A DNA stretch of 64,000 nt from DAIDKA01 sp035503515 (GTDB taxonomy: Bacteria > Pseudomonadota > Gammaproteobacteria > Steroidobacterales > Steroidobacteraceae): assembly GCA_035503515.1 (NCBI GenBank), contig DATJTJ010000003.1:1-64000 (forward strand), read 5' to 3'. Of this stretch, positions 24,559 through 33,873 are shown piece by piece. A program made the position numbers and the translations under genes. The notes under the pieces are model-generated. The model ran no database searches, was not told the DNA's origin, and saw only the letters and a program-made list of their open reading frames with translations. Positions within the stretch are counted from its first letter, which is position 1. Each line of letters opens with the position of its first letter.

Positions 24559-25578
24559 AATCTCGGCGATCTGGACGCTGTTCGTGGCCGCTCCCTTGCG
24601 AACATTGTCTGCGACGATCCATAGGTCAAGCCCACGCTCTGACGACATATCATCCCTGATGCGGCCGACATAAACTGTGTCGCGGTTCGCTGCCTCGACG
24701 GCTGCCGTGGGATACCCGCCGGGCCGGCGCTCGTCCATGACCGTCACCCCGGGCGACCGGCTCAGCAGTTCCCGCACTGCAGCAGCGCCCAGCTTCCGCT
24801 GGGTGGTGATATGCACCGCCTCCGAGTGGCCGTAGAACACCGGCACCCGCACCGCCGTCGGGTTGACGCGCATATCCGGGGCCCCGAGGATCTTGCGCGT
24901 CTCCCACACCATCTTCATTTCCTCGCGGGTGTAGCCGTTGTCCTCGAAGCGGTCGATCTGCGGGACACAGTTGAACGCGATCTGCGCCGGAATGACCCCG
25001 GGTTCGACCGGCCCCTGCCCGCTCAGCAGCGCCGCCGCCTGGGTCGCGAGCTCGGTAATGGCCTCCCGGCCCGCCCCCGACACGGACTGGTAGGTCGCGA
25101 CGTTGATGTGCTCGATCGTGGCCAGGTCGTGGATGGGCTTGAGGACCACGAGCATCTGGATGGTCGAACAGTTGGGATTGGCGATGATGCCGCGGTGGGT
25201 GTACTGGGCGATCGCCGCCGGGTTGACCTCCGGCACCACCAGCGGGACATCCTCGAGGTAGCGGAACTCGGAGGTGTTGTCGATGACCACGCAGCCCGCG
25301 GCGGCCGCCTTGGGCGCATAGACGCGCGAGACCTCCGCCCCGGGTGAGAACAGCCCGATGTCGGCCTGGCTGAAGTCGAACTGCGCCAGATCCTCCACCG
25401 CGTGGCGCGCCCCGCGGAAGGTCACCGACTTGCCCAGCGAGCGCTCGCTGGCGAGCGCAAACAGCCTGCGCACGGGAAAGTCGCGCTCCTCGACCACTTC
25501 GATCATGGTCTCGCCGACGAGGCCCGTGGCGCCCACCACCGCCACGTTGAATCCTTCGCCCCCGCTCCTGCCGCTCAT
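24538..25578 (-). CDS. asd: Aspartate-semialdehyde dehydrogenase
   Basis: Reduces aspartyl phosphate to aspartate semialdehyde for lysine, diaminopimelate, threonine and methionine synthesis. The 346-residue product has the NADP-binding VAVVGATGLVGE, catalytic Cys in NPNCST, the substrate-binding SVSGAGREA and the catalytic His in YGHSEAVHI. It is 13 bases downstream of aroC and precedes fimV, the asd-fimV order of Pseudomonas and Xanthomonas. Confidence 0.97.
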   Translation of the reverse strand: MSGRSGGEGFNVAVVGATGLVGETMIEVVEERDFPVRRLFALASERSLGKSVTFRGARHAVEDLAQFDFSQADIGLFSPGAEVSRVYAPKAAAAGCVVIDNTSEFRYLEDVPLVVPEVNPAAIAQYTHRGIIANPNCSTIQMLVVLKPIHDLATIEHINVATYQSVSGAGREAITELATQAAALLSGQGPVEPGVIPAQIAFNCVPQIDRFEDNGYTREEMKMVWETRKILGAPDMRVNPTAVRVPVFYGHSEAVHITTQRKLGAAAVRELLSRSPGVTVMDERRPGGYPTAAVEAANRDTVYVGRIRDDMSSERGLDLWIVADNVRKGAATNSVQIAEILARDYL

Positions 25579-25591
25579 GCTGCCTCCTGCC

Positions 25592-26677
25592 TCAAATGAC
25601 CGGCGTCGTGGACTTCACGTCCATATTCTGCGCGCGATGGCGCAGGTAGTGGTCCATGAGCACGATGGCGAGCATGGCCTCCGCGATCGGCACGGCCCGC
25701 AGGCCCACGCACGGATCGTGGCGTCCCGTGGTCACCACCTCGACCGGTTCGCCGCGCAGGTTGATGGTCCGGCCGGGCACCTGGATGCTCGAAGTGGGCT
25801 TCAGGGTCACATGGGTCACGATGTCCTGACCGGAGGAGATGCCGCCGAGCACCCCACCGGCATGATTGCTGAGGAACCCCTGCGGGGTGAGTTCATCGCG
25901 ATGCTCGCTGCCCTTCTGTGCAGCGGCGCGCGTGCCCTCGCCGATCTCCACGGCCTTCACCGCATTGATGCCCATCATCGCGCTGGCGATGTCCGCATCG
26001 AGCCGCTCGAACACCGGTTCACCCAGGCCGGGGGGAATGCCGCTGGCGATGATGGTGAGCTTCGCGCCCACCGAATCGCCGGCGCCGCGGATCTCCCACA
26101 GCAGCGCCTCGAGCTCCGCGATGCGCGCAGGATCCGGACAGAAGAACGGATTGCCGTAGGCCGAAGGCGGATCGACCGGATCGAGTGTCAGGGCTCCGAC
26201 CTGGCACACATAGCCGTAGATGCGCGCCCCCAGGCGTTCCTTGAGGTACTTGCGGGCGATCGCGCCGGCGGCCACGCGCATCACCGTCTCGCGGGCGGAG
26301 GAGCGGCCGCCGCCGCGGTAATCACGGAAGCCGTACTTCTGCTGGTAGGTGTAATCGGCATGGCCGGGCCGGAACCGGTCCTTGATCTTCTCGTAGTCGC
26401 GCGAGCGCGCGTCGGTGTTCTCCACGAGCAGCCCGATCGGGGTGCCGGTGGTGCGCCCCTCGAAGACGCCGGAAAGAATCCGTACCGCATCGCCCTCGCG
26501 GCGCTGGCTCACGAACTTAGAGGTGCCCGTGCGCCGGCGATCCACGTCCGGCTGCAGGTCCGCCTCGCTCAGGGCCAGTCCCGGCGGGCAGCCGTCGACG
26601 ATGCAGCCCAGCGCCGGCCCGTGACTTTCGCCGAAGCTCGTGACCGTGAAGAGCCTGCCAAAGGTGTTTCCGGACAT
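25592..26677 (-). CDS. aroC: Chorismate synthase
   Basis: Last enzyme of the shikimate pathway, using reduced FMN to form chorismate from EPSP. The 361-residue product carries SFGESHGPALGCIVDG, the RRRTG substrate site, RPGHADYTY, GGRSSARET and a C-terminal RHDPCVGLRAVPIAEAM. It starts 21 bases after prmB, the order prmB-aroC found in E. coli. Confidence 0.97.
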   Translation of the reverse strand: MSGNTFGRLFTVTSFGESHGPALGCIVDGCPPGLALSEADLQPDVDRRRTGTSKFVSQRREGDAVRILSGVFEGRTTGTPIGLLVENTDARSRDYEKIKDRFRPGHADYTYQQKYGFRDYRGGGRSSARETVMRVAAGAIARKYLKERLGARIYGYVCQVGALTLDPVDPPSAYGNPFFCPDPARIAELEALLWEIRGAGDSVGAKLTIIASGIPPGLGEPVFERLDADIASAMMGINAVKAVEIGEGTRAAAQKGSEHRDELTPQGFLSNHAGGVLGGISSGQDIVTHVTLKPTSSIQVPGRTINLRGEPVEVVTTGRHDPCVGLRAVPIAEAMLAIVLMDHYLRHRAQNMDVKSTTPVI

Positions 26678-26698
26678 CTGTCGTGACTGCCTTGCGGT

Positions 26699-27577
26699 CT
26701 AGAGCTGATCCGCGCCCAGGAGGAACACGCCGCCGCCGCCGCGTTCGAACGTCAGCCAGGTGAACGGCAGCTGCGCAAATGCGCGCCGTACCGCCCCTTC
26801 CGTATTGCCCACTTCCACGATGAGAACGCCTCCGGGATTCAGGTGCCTGCGGGCACCGGCCAGGATCGCCCGCACCGCATCCATGCCGTCCGCTCCCGAG
26901 GCCAGTGCCTGGCGCGGCTCGTGTCGATACTCCGGCGGCAAGGACCGCATCTCGCGCGACCCGACGTAGGGCGGATTGCTGACAATGATATCGTAGCGCT
27001 CGGCGCGCAGGGCACTGAAGTAATCCGACCGTAGCAACCGCACGCGCCGCCCCAGGCGGTGGCGTCGCACGTTGAGGGCCGCCAGGTCCAGGGCCTCCGG
27101 CGAGATGTCGAGCGCATCGACCCGCACGCGCGGCATCATGCGGGCGGTGGCGATCGCAATGCAGCCGCTGCCGGTACCGATATCGAGCACCCGGCGCACC
27201 CGCCGGGCATCGATCCACGGGGCGAAGCCGCGCTCGATGAGCTCGGCGAGCGGCGAGCGCGGGATCAGTGCGCGCGGGTCGACCCGGAAGCGCAGTCCCG
27301 CAAACCAGGTCTCGCCCGTCAGGTACACGGCCGGCATGCGCTCGCGGATGCGCCGGCCGATCAGGTCGCGCGCGGCGCGCTGCGCGGCTGGCGAGACGGT
27401 CCTTGCGTACACGCGCGCGCCCGGTGCCGGCAGGCGCAGCGCATGCCAGACCAGCGCCGCGGCTTCGTCCCATGCGTTGTCGGTGCCGTGGCCGAAGAAG
27501 ACCCGCGCGCGTCGCAGGCGGCGGGCACCGCGCGCGATCAGCTGCTGGACGGTCACGTTATGGGATACTTTGTCCAT
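26699..27577 (-). CDS. prmB: 50S ribosomal protein L3 glutamine methyltransferase
   Basis: Methylates Gln150 of ribosomal protein L3 using S-adenosylmethionine. The 292-residue product has FGHGTDNAWDEA, YLTGETWFAGLRF, PRSPLAELIE, the SAM motif LDIGTGSGCIAIA and the glutamine-binding NPPYVG. The ATG at 27577 gives MDKVSHNV, which matches E. coli PrmB MDKIFVDE. That ATG overlaps by two bases the start codon of the divergent sco gene, so each gene's promoter must lie inside the other. Confidence 0.93.
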   Translation of the reverse strand: MDKVSHNVTVQQLIARGARRLRRARVFFGHGTDNAWDEAAALVWHALRLPAPGARVYARTVSPAAQRAARDLIGRRIRERMPAVYLTGETWFAGLRFRVDPRALIPRSPLAELIERGFAPWIDARRVRRVLDIGTGSGCIAIATARMMPRVRVDALDISPEALDLAALNVRRHRLGRRVRLLRSDYFSALRAERYDIIVSNPPYVGSREMRSLPPEYRHEPRQALASGADGMDAVRAILAGARRHLNPGGVLIVEVGNTEGAVRRAFAQLPFTWLTFERGGGGVFLLGADQL

Positions 27578-28187
27578 GAAAGTGCGATCAACTCCCGTCC
27601 TCATGATCCTGGTGGTGGCCATTGCAGCCGTCGCAGGCTTCTGGCTGGCCCACCGGCTCGACCATTCGATGCCGGTCCTCGCCAGCGGCACCTGGCTGCC
27701 GCAGCCGCGCGACCCGGGCGATTTCTCCCTCATCGACCAGAACGGCGCGCAGTTTACCGCCGCGCGGCTCAAGGGCGCGCCGTCGCTGGTCTACTTCGGC
27801 TATACGCACTGTCCGGACGTCTGCCCCATCACGATGCTGCAGCTGGCGCAGGTGGTGAAAACCGGCGTCGTGCCGGCCCTGCGGGTGATCTTCATCAGTG
27901 TGGACCCGGCCCGCGACACGCCGACGCAGCTGGCGCAGTACGTCCATGCCTTCGACCCGGACTTCATCGGCCTCACCGGCACCCCGGCGATGCTCAAGAC
28001 GGTGGCCCGGCACTTCGGCGTCGCCTTCGAGCGGGTGGATCTGCCCGGTGGCGACTACAGCATGGATCACTCCTCGACCATCTTCCTGATGAACGCACAC
28101 GGCGACAACGTGGCCGTGTTCAATGCGCCCTATGACGTGAAGTCCCTGACCCAGGACCTGCGGCGCGCCGCCGGCGATCTGGGTTAG
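27576..28187 (+). CDS. SCO1/SenC family copper chaperone
   Basis: Membrane-anchored thioredoxin-fold protein that helps insert copper into the CuA site of cytochrome oxidases. The 203-residue product begins with an uncleaved membrane helix (about residues 8-26). The copper ligands are the Cys pair in THCPDVCP (CxxxC) and the downstream His in MDHSSTIF. The family motif YFGYTHCPDVCP and FISVDPARDTP are intact. The start ATG at 27576 overlaps the opposite prmB start; a later ATG at 27603 would still leave the helix but has no ribosome binding site. It is followed by psd after 3 bases. Confidence 0.9.
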   Translation: MKVRSTPVLMILVVAIAAVAGFWLAHRLDHSMPVLASGTWLPQPRDPGDFSLIDQNGAQFTAARLKGAPSLVYFGYTHCPDVCPITMLQLAQVVKTGVVPALRVIFISVDPARDTPTQLAQYVHAFDPDFIGLTGTPAMLKTVARHFGVAFERVDLPGGDYSMDHSSTIFLMNAHGDNVAVFNAPYDVKSLTQDLRRAAGDLG

Positions 28188-28190
28188 GAC

Positions 28191-29078
28191 ATGAGGCCCG
28201 GCTCACCCGCGTCCCGCGGCTTCATCCTGCTGCAGCACCTGCTGCCGCAGCACACCCTGTCGCGGGTCATCCATGCACTTGCCCGCGTGCGCTGGCGCGC
28301 CTTCAAGAATCTGCTGATCCGCGGCTTCGTGGCCGGCTTCAGACCCGACATGTCCGATGCCCGGCAACCGGATCCGCTGGCCTACGAGAGCTTCAATGCC
28401 TTCTTCACGCGCGAGCTCGCGCAGGGCACGCGGCCGCTGCCGCCGGATCCACGGGTCATCGTCTCGCCGGTGGACGGCTTCATCAGCCAGGTCGGCTACC
28501 TGACCGGTGAGACCATCGTGCAGGCCAAGGGCCGCAGCTTCAGTCTGGGCGCGCTGCTCGCCGGCGACGCTGCGGAAATCACCGACTTCGCAGGCGGTGC
28601 CTTCGCGACGCTGTACCTGGCGCCCTTCAACTATCACCGCATCCACATGCCCTGGGCCGGACGGCTGCACCGGGCACGGCACGTTCCGGGCAGGCTCTTC
28701 AGCGTGAATGCCGTGACGGCCGCGGCCGTGGACGGCCTGTTCGCGCGCAACGAGCGCGTGGTGTGCATCTTCGAGGATGATGACCGGCAGCGCTTCGCGA
28801 TGGCCCTGGTGGGGGCGCTGTTCGTCGGCAGCATCAGCACCATATGGCATGGGGAGGTCACGCCCCCCACCCGGCGCCAGGTGCGCGAACTGCCAGCGCC
28901 CGCCCCGGTCGCGGGCCTGGACCGGGGCGCGCTGCTGGGCTGGTTCAACATGGGGTCAACGGTGGTCCTGCTGTTTCCAAAGGACCGCGTGCGCTGGCAG
29001 GCGGACCTCAGGCCCGGGCTGACGGTGCGCGTCGGCCAGCCCCTCGGCCGGCTCCAGGATCCGGGGCTTCCGCCGTGA
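28191..29078 (+). CDS. psd: Phosphatidylserine decarboxylase
   Basis: Makes phosphatidylethanolamine from phosphatidylserine at the inner membrane. The 295-residue proenzyme has YESFNAFFTREL, VSPVDGFISQVG, FNYHRIHMPWAGRL and the self-cleavage site NMGSTVV near the C-terminus, where the Ser becomes the pyruvoyl group; the commonest form is LGST, so MGST is a mild variant. The stop overlaps the epmA GTG by four bases. Confidence 0.96.
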   Translation: MRPGSPASRGFILLQHLLPQHTLSRVIHALARVRWRAFKNLLIRGFVAGFRPDMSDARQPDPLAYESFNAFFTRELAQGTRPLPPDPRVIVSPVDGFISQVGYLTGETIVQAKGRSFSLGALLAGDAAEITDFAGGAFATLYLAPFNYHRIHMPWAGRLHRARHVPGRLFSVNAVTAAAVDGLFARNERVVCIFEDDDRQRFAMALVGALFVGSISTIWHGEVTPPTRRQVRELPAPAPVAGLDRGALLGWFNMGSTVVLLFPKDRVRWQADLRPGLTVRVGQPLGRLQDPGLPP

Positions 29079-30064
29079 GCCCGCCCGCCGCGGACTGGCA
29101 GCCCACGGCGACGGCCGGGCGGTTGCGGCTGCGCGCGACGCTGCTCGCGCGTGCGCGGGCGTTCTTCGCCGCACGCCAGGTCATGGAAGTGGATACCCCG
29201 GCGCTGGTGAACGCCGCGGTGACCGACGTCCATATCCATTCAGTGGCGGTGGATGTCACCGGCGGCGTGCCGGCGGCCGCTGCCGCGCCGGGGCTGTTCC
29301 TGCACACCTCGCCCGAGTACGCCATGAAACGCCTCCTCGCGGCGCAGGTCGGAGACATCTACCAGATCTGTCACGTGGCGCGCGGCTTCGAACAAAGCCG
29401 GGTGCACAACACCGAGTTCACGCTCATCGAATGGTACCGGCTCGGCTTCGACCTCCCGCGCCTCATGGACGAAGTCGAGGCACTGCTGCGGACGCTGTGC
29501 GGGGGTCATCCGGCAATGGCGCAGCCGGGGCAGTGGATCAGCTATCGGGAGGCCTTCGAACGCCACACGGGGCTGGACCCCCTGGAGGCGGCGCTGTCCG
29601 AACTTCAGGCGCTGGTGGCGCCGCTGGGCCTGCGCATGCAGGCGACGCGCGATGAATTGCTGGACCTCATCATGGGCGCCCTCGTCGGCCCCCGGCTCGG
29701 GCTTGCGGCGCTGACCTTCGTCCACGGCTACCCGGCTTCGCAGGCCGCACTCGCACGCCTGGATCCTAAAGACCCGCGGGTGGCGCAGCGCTTCGAGGTG
29801 TACCTGGATGGCCTTGAACTGGCCAATGGCTTTCACGAACTGGCTTCGGCCGATGAACAGCGCGCCCGGTTCGCGCAGGATCTGGAGGAGCGCGCCCGCC
29901 GCGGCCTGCCGGTGCACCGGATGGATGAGCGGCTGCTCTGCGCCCTCGGCGCGGGGCTGCCGGACTGCGCGGGCGTCGCCGTCGGCTTCGATCGGGTGCT
30001 GATGCTGGCGGCCGGTGCCAGCCATATCCGCGAGGTGCTGCCGTTTCCGACCGAAACGGCCTGA
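29075..30064 (+). CDS. epmA: EF-P--(R)-beta-lysine ligase
   Basis: Lysyl-tRNA synthetase paralogue (PoxA/YjeA/GenX) that ligates beta-lysine to elongation factor P. The 329-residue product keeps the class II core only: motif 2 region QICHVARGFEQSRVHNTEFTLIEW and motif 3 GVAVGFDRVLML, with no anticodon-binding domain before it. The GTG at 29075 overlaps psd by four bases, and psd-epmA proximity is also seen in E. coli. It converges on efp with a 5-base gap. Confidence 0.94.
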   Translation: MSPPAADWQPTATAGRLRLRATLLARARAFFAARQVMEVDTPALVNAAVTDVHIHSVAVDVTGGVPAAAAAPGLFLHTSPEYAMKRLLAAQVGDIYQICHVARGFEQSRVHNTEFTLIEWYRLGFDLPRLMDEVEALLRTLCGGHPAMAQPGQWISYREAFERHTGLDPLEAALSELQALVAPLGLRMQATRDELLDLIMGALVGPRLGLAALTFVHGYPASQAALARLDPKDPRVAQRFEVYLDGLELANGFHELASADEQRARFAQDLEERARRGLPVHRMDERLLCALGAGLPDCAGVAVGFDRVLMLAAGASHIREVLPFPTETA

Positions 30065-30069
30065 CGACC

Positions 30070-30639
30070 TCAGGCCTTGGCGCGGGAGATGTATTCGCCG
30101 GTGCGGGTATCCACGCGGATGACTTCACCCTCGTTGATGAACAGCGGTACGCGCACCACGGCGCCCGTTTCGAGCTTCGCGGGCTTCTGGCCGCCGGTCG
30201 CCGTATCGCCGCGCAACCCCGGATCGGTCTCCACGATCTTCAGTTCGATGTGCGGCGGCGGCGTGATCTGCAGCGGCTCGTTGTTCCAGAGCGTGACGAT
30301 GCACACCGTGCCATCCTTGAGCCATACGGCATTGTCGCCCACGGCCGCCTTGCCGGCGGTGTACTGCTCGAAGTTGTCCGGCACCATGAAGTGCCAGAAA
30401 TCCCCGTCCTGATACAGGTACTGCATGTCCAGGTCGACCACGTCGGCCGCGTCCACCGAATCGCCGGACTTGAAGGTACGCTCGATGGTGCGTCCGGTCT
30501 TGAGGTTGCGCACCTTGACGCGGTTGAAGGCCTGGCCCTTGCCCGGCTTGACCATTTCGTTTTCGACAATCGAGTACGGCTCGCCATCCAGCAGGATCTT
30601 CATGCCGGATTTAAATTCGCTGGTGTTGTAGCTGGCCAT
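30070..30639 (-). CDS. efp: Translation elongation factor P
   Basis: Relieves ribosome stalling at polyproline stretches. The 189-residue product has three beta-barrel domains. The modification site is Lys34 in KPGKGQAF, the residue beta-lysylated in E. coli. ATG at 30639 starts MASYNTSEFK. It is divergent from epmB (37 bases between starts) and convergent with epmA, so the substrate lies between its two modifying enzymes. Confidence 0.97.
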   Translation of the reverse strand: MASYNTSEFKSGMKILLDGEPYSIVENEMVKPGKGQAFNRVKVRNLKTGRTIERTFKSGDSVDAADVVDLDMQYLYQDGDFWHFMVPDNFEQYTAGKAAVGDNAVWLKDGTVCIVTLWNNEPLQITPPPHIELKIVETDPGLRGDTATGGQKPAKLETGAVVRVPLFINEGEVIRVDTRTGEYISRAKA

Positions 30640-30676
30640 TTCCTTCTCGCAGTGCCGGCCCCAAAATGGGCGGCGA

Positions 30677-31714
30677 ATGATACCGGCAACCACCCTGGGC
30701 CGCCAGCCGGCCACCGTTTCCACCTGGCAGCAGGAGCTTGCCGGGGCCATCACCGATCCGCAGGCCCTGGCGCACGCCCTGGACCTGGATCCGGCGCTGT
30801 TTCCGGCCGCGGCCACGGCGGCGGCCCGGTTCCGGTTGCGCGTCCCCTTGAGCTTCGTCGCCCGCATGCGCCGCGGCGACCCCGCCGACCCCCTGCTGCG
30901 GCAGGTGATGCCCACGGCGGCCGAGCTTGCCGACGCTGCCGGGTTCGGCCCCGACCCGCTGGCCGAAGACGACTCCTTCAGGGCTCCGGGGCTGCTGCAG
31001 AAATACCGGGGCCGGGCGCTGCTGATCGCCACGGGCGCCTGTGCCGTCAACTGCCGGTACTGCTTCCGCCGTGAATTCCCCTATGCCGAGCAGGTCGGCG
31101 CCGGGGCTCTGCGGCAGGCCCTGGACGCGATCGCCGCCGATGCCAGTATCGAGGAGGTGATCCTGAGCGGTGGCGATCCATTGAGTCTCAGTGATGCCCG
31201 GCTGCACGCCATCGGCGGCGAACTTGCGCGTATTGCCCACATCCGCCGGTTGCGTGTGCACACCCGGTTACCCGTGGTCCTGCCTTCGCGGGTGGATGCC
31301 GGACTGGCGCAATGGCTGCGGGGGCTGCCCTGGCCGGTCGCCATGGTCCTGCACAGCAACCACGGCAATGAGATCGACGACGAGGTTCGCGCCGCCTGCG
31401 CCCGGCTGCGCGCAGCCGGCGTCACGCTCCTCAACCAGGCGGTGCTGCTGCGCGGAGTCAATGACTCGGTGACGGCGCTCGCGGACCTGTCGCGGCGCCT
31501 GTTTGAAGCGGGTGTGGTGCCCTATTACCTGCACCTGCTGGACCGGGTGCGCGGCGCCGCGCACTTCGAAGTTCCGGCGACGGTCGCCCGGCAGCTGGTC
31601 GGCGAACTGGCCTCGTCCCTGTCGGGCTACCTGGTGCCGCGGCTGGTGCGCGAAGTGCCGGGCGGCCCGGCAAAGCTGCCCCTGGAGCCCCTGTTTCCAC
31701 ATTGGAAAATGTGA
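30677..31714 (+). CDS. epmB: EF-P beta-lysylation protein, lysine 2,3-aminomutase
   Basis: Radical SAM, PLP-dependent enzyme (YjeK) that converts alpha-lysine to beta-lysine for EF-P. The 345-residue length fits. The cluster motif CxxxCxxC is visible as CAVNCRYCFRR, followed by EVILSGGDPLSLSD, RVHTRLPVVLP and NQAVLLRGVND. The C-terminal YYLHLLDRVRGAAHF segment contributes the PLP site. It points away from efp. Confidence 0.95.
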   Translation: MIPATTLGRQPATVSTWQQELAGAITDPQALAHALDLDPALFPAAATAAARFRLRVPLSFVARMRRGDPADPLLRQVMPTAAELADAAGFGPDPLAEDDSFRAPGLLQKYRGRALLIATGACAVNCRYCFRREFPYAEQVGAGALRQALDAIAADASIEEVILSGGDPLSLSDARLHAIGGELARIAHIRRLRVHTRLPVVLPSRVDAGLAQWLRGLPWPVAMVLHSNHGNEIDDEVRAACARLRAAGVTLLNQAVLLRGVNDSVTALADLSRRLFEAGVVPYYLHLLDRVRGAAHFEVPATVARQLVGELASSLSGYLVPRLVREVPGGPAKLPLEPLFPHWKM

Positions 31715-31762
31715 GACCCGTCGCACGCGGAGGCGCGCGGTCGCAGTGTTAGACTTCCGCAG

Positions 31763-33865
31763 GTGAGGCCTTGGGGGTCGCGCGGTTTGTCCGAGCATGC
31801 TGTTCCACTGATCGTTCTGTCCGCAACGCGGGATCCCGTCGAGGTGATCAACGGCGTCCTGCGGCGCGCCGGCCACGCGGCGCACTGCACCTGGATTCCG
31901 GCGCTGCGCGACCTGGGCGATGCGCTGACGCAGCTCAACCCTGAACTGATCCTGCAGTACGAACCCAGCGCTGAGGACCTCGCCGCGGCGGTCACGATCC
32001 GCGACCAGGTCGCCGCCTCGGTGCCGATCATCGTGGTGGACGACTCGGTCAGCGAGACGCGCATCGCCGAAGCCATGCTCAAGGGCGCGCGCGACGTGGT
32101 CTCATCCGGAAGCGCCGAGCGGCTCCAGGCGGTGATGTCGCGCGAACTGCGTTCCCACCGGATGGAGCGGGCGCTCGAGAGCACGCTGCGCACCGCGCGC
32201 GACGCCCGCCGCCAGCTGGCCTCGGTGCTGCAACATTCCAATGACGCGATCGCGCAGGTCCAGGAAGGCATCCTGGTCGACGCCAATGCCTCCTGGCTGG
32301 GACTGTTCGGCTACGAGCTCGCGGCGATCAGCGGCCAGCCGATCATGGACCTGTTCGAGGAGACGACGCATGCGGCGCTCAAGGGTGCGCTGTCGGCCTG
32401 CCTGCAGGGCCGCTGGAGCAATCACCCGCTGAGCACCGAGATCCGCTTCGCCGACGGCACGCACCGGCAGCTGGACCTGGTGCTGGCGCTGGGCGAGCAC
32501 GACGGCGAGCCGTGCGTGCAGCTGATCATCGCCTCCCGCAAACAGGAGGCCGGCAAGCTCGAGGAGGACCTGGCGGACGCGGTGCGCCGCGACCCCACGA
32601 CGGGCCTGCTCTATCGCATGCCGCTGCTGAATGCGATCCGCGAGCGCCTGGCGACGCCGGTGCGGGCCGGCGTGCGCTACTTCGCCGTCGTCAAGCCCGA
32701 CAGGTTCACGACCGTGGAGCGGGACGTCGGCGTGTTCGCCAGCGAGGAGGTGCTGGCCGCCTTCGTCGCGGTGCTGCGCGAAAGCCTGCACGCGAACGAA
32801 ATCGTCGGCCGCCTGGGCGGCACCGACGTGCTGATCCTGCTCGAGCGCGGCAACGATCACGACGCCGAGGCCTGGGGCACGCAGCTGGTGGAGCGCATCG
32901 CCCGGCACGTGGTCGCCGTCGGGGAAAAATCCCTGTCCATCACCTGTTCGGTCGGCATGAGCCGGATGACCCACAGCGCCGCGGAGGATTCGGCGCAGTC
33001 GGCGCAGCGCGATGCGGACGCCGCCATCGCCGATGCACTCGATGCCTGCGCCAAGGCGCAGCAGCGCGGCGGCAACCAGGTCACGCATTCGGACAAGTCC
33101 GACAACGACACCCGCGTCAAGGCCTACGACCAGGTCTGGGTCAAACATATCAAGGCGGCCCTGATGGAGAACCGCTTCCGGCTGGTCCAGCAGCCGATAG
33201 CGAGCCTCCAGGGGGGTGACACCTCCATGTACGACGTGCTGCTGCGCATGCTGGACGTCAACGGCAAGGAAGTCCTGCCCGGGGAGTTCATGCCGGCGGC
33301 CGAACGCAACGATCTGCTGAAGAACATCGATCGCTGGGTCGTGGGGGCCTCCCTGTCCTTCGCCGCGCAGCGCAAGCCGGGGTGCCTGTTCGTACGGCTG
33401 TCGAACGACACGCTCAAGGACGCCTCGTTCCTGGGCTGGGTCGACAATCAGGTGCGCGCCACGCGCTCGGATCCGCAGCGGCTGTGCTTCCAGGCGCAGG
33501 AGGACGTGGTGGCGAGCCACCTCGATCGGGTCCAGAAGCTCAGCGCCGAGCTGCGCGCTCGGGGGTTCCGGTTCGCGGTGGAGCGCTTCGGCGCCGGTCG
33601 CGATCCGCAGGGCCTCATCGGGTCGATGCCGATGAACTACGTGAAGATCGACGGCGCGGTGGTCCAGGGTCTCACCGGCAGCCCCGATTTGCAGCAGCGG
33701 GTCAGGCTGCTGGTGGAGCAGGCCAAGGCCAGAAACATCGAAACCATCGCCGAGCGGGTCGAGGACGCGAACACCATGGCGGTGCTGTGGCAGCTGGGCG
33801 TGCAGTACATCCAGGGCTACCTGGTGCACGCCCCCGAGGAGATCGTGCTGCGGGCCGAGCGCTGA
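31763..33865 (+). CDS. FimX-like degenerate GGDEF/EAL protein
   Basis: A 700-residue cytoplasmic protein with a receiver-like domain (about 15-125), PAS domain (about 140-255), GGDEF domain (about 285-425) and EAL domain (about 445-695). The GGDEF signature is GGTDV and the EAL signature is YDVLLRM, and the DDFG-like loop reads ERFGAG, so neither cyclase nor phosphodiesterase activity is expected. This order and degeneracy match FimX of Pseudomonas and Xanthomonas, which senses cyclic di-GMP through its EAL domain to control type IV pili. The start is GTG at 31763; TTG at 31787 is an alternative. Orthology to FimX is inference. Confidence 0.75.
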   Translation: MRPWGSRGLSEHAVPLIVLSATRDPVEVINGVLRRAGHAAHCTWIPALRDLGDALTQLNPELILQYEPSAEDLAAAVTIRDQVAASVPIIVVDDSVSETRIAEAMLKGARDVVSSGSAERLQAVMSRELRSHRMERALESTLRTARDARRQLASVLQHSNDAIAQVQEGILVDANASWLGLFGYELAAISGQPIMDLFEETTHAALKGALSACLQGRWSNHPLSTEIRFADGTHRQLDLVLALGEHDGEPCVQLIIASRKQEAGKLEEDLADAVRRDPTTGLLYRMPLLNAIRERLATPVRAGVRYFAVVKPDRFTTVERDVGVFASEEVLAAFVAVLRESLHANEIVGRLGGTDVLILLERGNDHDAEAWGTQLVERIARHVVAVGEKSLSITCSVGMSRMTHSAAEDSAQSAQRDADAAIADALDACAKAQQRGGNQVTHSDKSDNDTRVKAYDQVWVKHIKAALMENRFRLVQQPIASLQGGDTSMYDVLLRMLDVNGKEVLPGEFMPAAERNDLLKNIDRWVVGASLSFAAQRKPGCLFVRLSNDTLKDASFLGWVDNQVRATRSDPQRLCFQAQEDVVASHLDRVQKLSAELRARGFRFAVERFGAGRDPQGLIGSMPMNYVKIDGAVVQGLTGSPDLQQRVRLLVEQAKARNIETIAERVEDANTMAVLWQLGVQYIQGYLVHAPEEIVLRAER

Positions 33866-33873
33866 AGCAGCGC

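Noticed and set aside
31763..33865. Active diguanylate cyclase/phosphodiesterase
   Set aside because: Signature residues of both domains are replaced (GGTDV, DVL, ERFG).
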